Source: Plakobranchus ocellatus (lineage: Eukaryota > Mollusca > Gastropoda > Plakobranchidae). From it: a DNA stretch of 36,194 nt. Position 1 is the stretch's first letter, and every line of letters begins with the position of its first letter. Shown piece by piece: positions 24,201 to 33,200 of the stretch. A model generated the notes under the pieces. It searched no databases. It was not told the origin of the DNA and worked only from the letters and a program-made list of their open reading frames with translations. The DNA lies in contig BLXT01000388.1 of NCBI GenBank assembly GCA_019648995.1, positions 313,411-349,604 of the forward strand. The letters are read 5' to 3'. The position numbers and the translations under genes are program-made.

Positions 24201-27200
24201 TTTTTCTTTTGAAGTCTTAATAATAATAATCATGTTGCATCCTTAAAACTCACAATTAATTCTCAGTCTTGTAACTTATTCCAGTTTCTCTTTGATGGTT
24301 CTTCCTTTGAACTAAAAAAATAAAATTATTTTTTTTTGCCTCCTGTTAAGTTATAAAGTATCTGCCTTGCCCAGTCTGTCGCTCCAAATGACAATTTGGT
24401 TCAGTGAGAGGTAATAAATCGCCAGAAAGAAAGAAAAAAAGAAAAACTCAAACATCACTCACCTTTTCTCTGCTCTGACTTTCTTATGGCACTGGGAGCA
24501 AGTGTACATGTTGTCTCCTTCCAGCATGTCCTTGACAGTCACCTCATCTAGCGACTCCTGTGTATCAGCAAACAATAATTTTATTACCATTTTATTACTT
24601 TATTACCAAAAAGTATAAGATCGTATCACACTTTAGGGTGAAACATTCTGATCCCTTGAATTAATTGTTGTATCTGGGTTTTTCTCTTGGTTCCTTTTTT
24701 TTTTTTTGATAAATGTAATCTGTTTTAATTCAACTACATTTGCATTCCCAAAATTTCAAATAAAGCTAACTACACTCTATTTTGCTAGTCTTGCTAAAAT
24801 AAATAAGTAATACTGAACCATAAAACTGTGATGTTGTACAGTAAATGCTGTATCTACAACATAATTCTAAATATTTGAAGCAAAATTTTGGCAGCATTCA
24901 TATGAGTAACACAAAAGAGACAGAGAACTTCTTACATATAAATCCTTCATATGAGCCACGCCACACCGCACCGTGTAAAACTCTTCAAAAGTCCGGCTCA
25001 CATGGTTGCAATCCTAGAAGGTGAAATAAATAAATAAATCTATTCAAGTTTTGACTATCCAAATATTGAAGTGCAATCAAGGCATCCTTATAATATTTTA
25101 ATATATTTCATGAGAATATGTAGGTGAAAATGACATAAAAATGACTTGAAAAAAAGGTTTGAAAATTTTTCTAAAAAAAAAAAAATAAGGGGGGGAGGGG
25201 GGCGGCATCCCAAGGGATTGGCATTATTCTGATTTCAATTAAAAGTAAAGTTTAAGTGGAAAAACTTATGAAATGGATCACAAGTCTAAAATTACACGAT
25301 GAACACGGTGAAATTTTCTACACTTTTTTCCCCTCATATATTTGTTCTCATGGAGGCCTGAAAAGGCTAACTACACTCTGCCACAAAAGAAGAAATATGC
25401 TTGTTTCAAAACGAATTTCAAAATATTGTATATGTTTTTAGCTTTCTCTGCTCACTTTGCTTGAATTAACCTCAAAACATTGTTCCCTCTTAGGTAATTT
25501 CTTTGCCAAAAAGGCATGCTGCAAGATGTTTTATTTGCCACTGTTGAATGACTCAAAAGAAAAATGATTTGTTTCCACATAAACCTATCCAAATTAAATG
25601 ATCAATTTTTCTAAACAAGAATAGCAGAAACAACATGGCTTTCACATAAAACTCATTAATGTGTATGAATCATAATTCTGAATTAAGAATACTTGCCAGG
25701 GACACTACATTGTTTGTGGTCTCTCCACCAAACATCTGTTTTATCACAGTTTTCTGGAGAAAAGAAAAAAAAAGAAGAAGAAAACCAAATAATTCCATAA
25801 ATAAATAATCATTTGTTATAATTGCCTGACTTAAGTTTTTACACCATCATTTACATTGCCTGCACAAAATTGTGAGCATATTTTATGATCTCACTTTGAC
25901 GTGTCCACTTTTTTTTATATCATCTTAAAAAATTAAAAAAATCTGCTAAAGATAAGGGTTGCATGAAGGTAAGTCCACAGTTTATGCAAGTCAGATCTTA
26001 AAGGGAAATTGTATGGCAATTTAAGTGGTCCAGTTTTGAGAGTATGGTTAATTCATTGCTTTAATGATCTCAGGTTTTTTCTCCTCTTCACTTTGTGACT
26101 ACGGGAAAATATGTGTAAAGTTGTTTAAACCCAAATCAAAGCACGTCGTAAGTCAACCCAACAGAGAAAGATTCAAGCTAATACAGATACAATACAGATT
26201 CGTTTGAATTTCATACTTCACAGAATATAAAAATCAGAGATCAATATAAGTGACATACCATTTCTGGAGATGTCTCCTCCAGTTTGGTTATGATGTCAGT
26301 AAAGAACTCCTGCATATCCTTTTGTTCTCCCGTGTTCAAAGGGCATCTGTCCATAGTGTAGCTTTTACAGAAGCTCTTTGGACTGTAAGCTCTCCGCTCA
26401 CTCTCCTGTGAAGAAAAGAAGCAAACAGTGGAACTTCAGTAGGCTAGCATAATATAAATGTGAGAGTCTCATAAGTCTAGTTGAGGATCCGCTTGATTCA
26501 GGTAAGTATTTTTTTTTAATGCAGTAAAGTCTGCTTGATACCAGTGGCTCGGTCAAACCCAAGTTTTTGCAGAATTCTGGGTCCAGTTTGCCAGCCCTAT
26601 AGCCATCCAACACCCACTCTAATTGAAGTACATAGGGAGTTTGAATAAGTAACAGTAAAGGCGTAAAGAATCAATTATTCCCATATGTGAACAGTAAGAC
26701 CAGAGAATGCTCTGGCTGTAAAGAGAAGGTTAATTTTTTCATCTCAGCTATTGAGGAACTCAAGACCTGCACAAACACTCAGCGTAGGAAACGAAATGAA
26801 TGATTGGAGCCTGCTGATAAACTCAATCCTCTGTGGGCTCACAGCTTCAAATGCTTTTCCAATAGTTGTGCAATTCCAGTCAGTGTTTCCTTATTGACAC
26901 AAAACCAGGTGTGAATGCATTTTAGTGACACAGGTTTAAAAAAATTTAATATTAAAAGCTCATAAAAGTAGTATTACTTAATGGATCACATTATTTCCTA
27001 GATTTGAAAGTCTTATTTTTCCCCCTAAAATTTTGTTTTGGTTTTCACAGAAACTGATGTAAGAGTGACTTACTTGAAGATAGGCAAACATTCTCTGTAA
27101 TTCCATCATCATTGGTGCATGTGGCAAGGCATCATCCACCTTAAAAAAAGAAACACACGTTGATAAAAACTGCACTGAAATGACCAAGCACAACTTAAAA

Positions 27201-30200
27201 TTTAATATTTGAAGGATTGTTTAAAAATACAAAAAAATCGCCATAACTTGCTGAATAGTTTATATTCAAAATAAATATTGGTCAATTCAAAAACAAAAGT
27301 CAGCAAACGTGAAAGGCCATCAACTGATCTTAATGAAAGCTAAATTTTAACTGTGAGCGTCAAAATTGGTCCATATTATTATCTTAGACAAACTTGTCAT
27401 CGTCAGAATTAGGCAGATCTCCGCCACAGAAAATCAGGCCTCAGGCAAATGTTCCATGCAAAGCAGTTAGCTACAGGTCTGATGAAAACTTGAGACTTAA
27501 TACAAAAACTGTAACCATATAACTTTGCATTACTGCTATCTAGACAAATGTACAAGCTACATAAATACAGTCTGAATCAACTGAGAGGTTAAATTATGGT
27601 ACCAAAAAACAAAACAAAAAAAAAACCCTGCATATGACCATGTATTGAAAGCGGCCCTGATTTTTCCTAAATGCAACTTTTATAAATAAATGCACACAAA
27701 TAAGCCACTAGATCACAGCTAAATCCTAAAAATATTGACTTTTTTAAATCTGGCGAACTGATGTCAAAGCTTGAAATGTTGAACTACACAAAAATGATAA
27801 ACTGAACAAAAGTTTCAGCTTATAATATTAACTCATATTTTTAACTACACCATAGCCCTTCAAGCAAAAGTTAAGATAGATTTGGGGAGATTTTAAATAA
27901 CAAGTACAGTCACAAATAATATTGGAACATTAATTAATGAGAATAGTTTAAAATGTGCAAACAAGCAAGTGGGTATAATATACCTCGAAATTTATGTAAA
28001 ACCAGGCTTTTGTCATTCATTGTCCTTTGAAGTTTTTGATCTAACAGCAAAGATTATTTACTTCTCTATTAAATGAAGCAAAATCAAAATTTGGCCACAT
28101 GTGGCCCCCAGATAAGTTAGGGAATAAAACTATGTGGAGTGCAGATCTGAGCCATCAGAGGAGAAGCCATCCCAAGTGAAGATTCAAACACTGTCTGATT
28201 TTGCTGCTAAATCGATTACCTCTTCATAATTTGCCTGTACATTTTTGTCTACATGCGGCACTTACATTAAAGTTTAAAATGGACTGTCGTATCTTGGGGA
28301 TCATAAAGAGCTGCTGGATTGCTGTTGCCATGTAACAGGTAGCGCCGAGATTGGTCAGACCCACGTAGCCACACTTTGCTCGACCATCTTCTTGAGGCCA
28401 GTAGTCCCAGGGGTAGATTGCATGGGCCTCTGTGAAATAGGGATTGGTTGCAGGGTTATATTAGTCATAGAGGGGAAAACAGGTAATAGTATTAAAGTTC
28501 AGGTGTATAGAATGGATCACTCAACAATGAACAATCTGGGAGTGGGGAAACCCATTTTTCATACATTTAAACATCGAATTTTATTATAAATATATCCACC
28601 ACTTGTGTGACAGTCTCACAATATAACTGTTCTGCATGATTGGCTTTAACCTAGAGGGGTAAAAACTACTTACTTCTCTATGTGGAGGACTTTCTGTACA
28701 CGTGCTTTAAGATTTTCAGCACATAAAGCATTTGCAATTCTAACTTATTTGCTTTAAAAGTTTGATTTATCACAGTGGTGCAGATTGGCAACTTAACTTT
28801 TTTTTTGTGAGATTCCTTCTTTACATCTGTGAAATAATCCTTAAAACTTGGAGGGAAAAGGTGATATCAAAGAGAAGAACTACATGAACAGTAAAATTAT
28901 CATTGTATCATTTCATGTCTTTAACTGCAGTCTCACCTCGAGAGTTTTGCTTCATGAATTTATCCACCGCAATGGAATAGTTTCTGATGTTCCCGCTGCA
29001 CATTTCTGCGATCAAGTCGTAGGCTGCTTGCCTTGTTTTCTGACTTTTGCACTTTGGGTAGTGAGGGTGTTTAGGGCTCGGCACCAGGAACAGGAAGTCA
29101 AACATGGAGTCCAAAAATCTCTGCAAGCAGATAGAAACAAGCATGTCAGAGTTTGCTATTTATCCTTAATCAACCACTAGTATTGAATGGTTCAACATTA
29201 ATGTTTTGCAGTTTCTAACACTATACTTTGGAAATGAGATCATCTTTATATCTTAGATGAGGATACAAAATATCCCCTCCCCTCTCTCTCGCCCCCGAAA
29301 AAAAATTTTTTTTTATTTTTTAGCTTCGACTGAAGAGCAAAATCAATCAATGCAATGGGCAATCTACTGGCTGTAACAAGCTAAATTTTTGGTTAGCAAA
29401 AGAAAATTGCAATGTTAATATAAGAATTTGTCAACCCTTAGCTATGATACATTAATTTATTCCAGCAAAATGAAGATTTGTCTTTTAATCTACAAAACTA
29501 AGCCTTTGTATATAAACGTTTTGACTCTAAATTAATTTTTGTATTTCAGAAAGCATTTAACACTTAAAGGACCGGCTTGCCACCCTAGAGTTACCCCTCC
29601 CAGACCAGGGCTGCCACCCCCCTGTTCAATCCCCAGGACCGGAGTTGCCGCCTCCATTTTCTCGAAATCTATATGCATACCTTTAGCACCAATAGTGATA
29701 AGCCTATAATGGAAATTCTTGGTTTGTATACTAGATTACTAGAAGTTCAAAATAAGCGTTTTCAATATTTTTATGTAAAAAATAAAATCTAGATTGGAAT
29801 AAAGTAGTCGACTAGCTGTTGCGAGAATACTCGTCACTGGTCCTTTATGGCTAGGTACTTTTTCGCGAGTATACTCGTCGCTGGTCTTTTATGATTGGTT
29901 TTCTTTCGCGAGTATTCTCGTCTACGGTCCTTTAAGTCTTAAGAGAATACTTATATATTTAAGAAATTTAGGCATAATCAAAACATCTTTTTTTTGTTGT
30001 TTCTTTATGGCTTCACTACTGATTTTTTTTTTTTAATTCACGAAACACCACAATATTAAGTATTACTGGTCAAGTTTTATTTGCCCAAATAAATTCATAA
30101 TTCAAGACAACAGAGCAATAATAATAATGATGATTATGGCATTTTCTCCCCATCTTTCAGAAATGAATAAATCAAATCTGTACAGGCTAGTAGTTCTGTA

Positions 30201-33200
30201 TCCTATATTGAGTTATAATTTGACGCTAAATAGCCTTACAAAGCCAACCACCAAAGACAGTTAAAAGTCAACTCTCTTTCATTTCGGACTTACAGAGTTC
30301 TCCTCGGAGAAGACGAAGGGAGGATTGTGTCTGTAGAGAGCGGCAGCGACATTCAGCAGTCCAAGGAAACCCTCGTCTTCCTCAAAGCCCTTGTGAGTTT
30401 CGTAGTACGGCCTGTTCAGAATGTCATCGGTCACTTGCTTCAACAGCGCGTCCAGGTTCACATTGGTCTGAAAGGCAAAACCAAAATGCTGTGCAACAAT
30501 TCCATATATTGAAGGAGAGGTCAGAAATTTCACATGTATGATTTTTTTCCTTAATTTTTTTTTTAACAAACAATGCTGGTCTCCGCCAGTTTTTTAATTA
30601 AAAAAAAAAAACCAATAATAATAATAAAAGTTGAAATTTCCCTGTTAAGATGTTAATACTTAACAATTTTGAAGTATTAACATAAAAATGCAGAAAATTT
30701 TTGTGAAGGTCCCCTTAAAATTGTAATTTTGATTGGCAACTCACTGGGAAATCCAACAACAAATCATCTGTTCACAAACTGAAATTTCTGTTTTTTTGTT
30801 TTGTTTTTCCTTTGTTCCATTTCTTTTAACCTTTCAATATCATCCTACTTGCCGATGGGCAGGTGTGTTTGCAACTGTTCAGGCAGCATCTCTCGCAGAC
30901 AGGCAGGCAAATATCTGTTTGTATTGTAATTTTACTGCACATTTCCACTATCACAGTTTATTTTATCCTTTTTTTTAATCAGCCTTGACGTTATTTGTAA
31001 AGATTATGCAGGAAAGATAGTATTGGATTAGTGCCTTTAATGAGGTAAAATTGCCGCTATTGTTATTCCAGTTGGATTCTTTGGAATTTTTTGGAATAGC
31101 AAAAATTTAATCCAAAAAGAAGAGGGAGAAGAAGAAGAGGCAGAGGAGAAAGAGGAGGGGGAGGAGGAGGAGGAAGAAGAGAGGATGAGGAGGGGAAGAT
31201 TGTTCAATGACTTTACATTACATTAATCATCCGCAAAGCTAAAGTTTGAACCCAGTAAAACTTTTCCTTACCTGCTGAGAGTCAAGCTCATCCAGGCACA
31301 TGGGGATGAAGATGAAGTAATCATGGCAGCCAGCTCCATAAATTTCTTTCTCTTCACGGGTATAATCCATCTGTAAAACAAAATACAAATCAAAAAAAGA
31401 AGACTAATAATTGTCCACGACAGTTTCTGTTGCTTCCGCACTACTCATCTCTTTAATGCATTTTTTTCATGAATACTGCTTACATTTTTCCCTTTCATAA
31501 GTTCATTTTTCAATATAGATTATTATGAGTGTGTAATTTCTTATTTGAAAATCATCTTGGCAAGACCACAAACACAAATGTATTACAAATCGTAACAACC
31601 AAAATTTTTTCTACCCACCTCACACTTTTTGGGTTTGAAAAGCTCGGAGTCAGAGAGGAAGCTGAGCAGATGCTCTAATACTGGTGCCAGGAAGGCCGTC
31701 CCCTTCTTCTCCTGTTTAGTCTTGCCCAGGCACAGGCGGTGGAGGCCAAGGCAGGCCTGTTTTCTGACATGGGCCTGAGGATAAGAATACAAGAAAATAC
31801 AGTGAAGGCCATTTGATTCTGAATGATCTTGTGATTTGAAAAGAAAAAAAAGAGAGAAAATGAAAATTTGCGTCCAAAATTTATGTTTCCTTTGCTTTAT
31901 CACTTGCATAATCTGCATCAAAAAGCCTTTTTAACCCTGATGAACTCACAAAGTCTCATTTTAAGCAGAACAAGGCCAACAAAAATTGCTGTAATATCCT
32001 TGTCCATATTTCTCTGAGAACAGTTGCAATGAGTCTTCATGTTAAATATGAAATTTTAACAATTTTTTTTTAAAGCTTTACGCATCAAGTTTACACAATG
32101 CACTTTTAAGATGTTCGATTAGTGCAAAATGTTGAAAATGACACAAGCAATTCATTGGGATAGGTTGAGATATTTGTTGTTTTTTACCTCAGGCGCTTCC
32201 AAAGTCAGCCTTTTAAGCCAAGAATGAAAATTTTCTGCTGAACACAGATAATTCAACACCTGATCACTGGAGAAAGCCAGAGACACCAGGAATGACATGG
32301 CATACTGCACCACTGGGAAAATAGAAAAAATAAAATGAGCATATAAATCACATTATGTCAAACAGTTTTTCTACCTTTTCGATGGTTATCAAATAGATCA
32401 ATCAATTGAAGGGGTTCCTTAAAAGTTACAATTAAAATAAAAATTTGATGTTTTGCTTTTTTTTTTTTTTTTTTATTTAAGTGAGAGACACACAGTAAAT
32501 AGGAATGTGTCAAACAGTTTCTCTACCTTTTCAATGGTTATCAAATAGATCAATCAATTGAAGGGTTCCTTAAAAGTTACAATTCAAAATAAAAATTTGA
32601 TGTTTTGCTTTTTTTTATTTTTTTAAACGAGAGACAAATGGTAAACAGGAAAAAAATTTATTTCAATCTTCACACTTTTTTTCTATGCATTTCAAAAAGA
32701 ATCTTCACCAGGCCCAGCATGTGAAGACATGGAATTTTTGGCAAATGTACATAAGTTTATTCCACTTGTCCTGCTGAAAAAAAACATCTTATTTTGTGGC
32801 AATACTACACAAATCATTTTTGCTTGAACCACTTATTAAAGAGGAGTAACCAACCTGAACCAGCACAATCTCTTCCTATGACCTTCAAATTTTTGTGAGC
32901 TGATTAATGACAAGTCACTATACAACAGTTCAAACAGTTTCAGCTATTTGACAAGCCTCCTCTTTTAGTCCAGAGTATACCGATTCAGCAAGAACATTCT
33001 GAGGTTCTTTTTTGTTTATTGTTATTGGTTTTGATATAAAGCAAAAAAAGAAACACAAACCTTCTCTTCGTCCCCATGTTCCACAGTAAAGCTGGTTGGA
33101 ATCCCTGAAAACAAGTGAAGGAGAAACGGAAGCACACAAGTTATCTGCGTATCAGCATCTACATTTGGCTTTTTTTTTTTTTATATCTCTCTAGTGGAAA

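Noticed and set aside
26490..26525. A perfect donor-like CAGGTAAGTAT followed by a T run and TGCAG on the plus strand
   Set aside because: The would-be intron is about 22 bases, too short for splicing, and lies antisense within a USP34 intron; taken as chance.
26398..26613. A 71-codon minus-strand frame upstream of exon a11
   Set aside because: It lies in the intron and crosses the a11 acceptor out of the coding frame; the exon itself is fixed by homology and phase.
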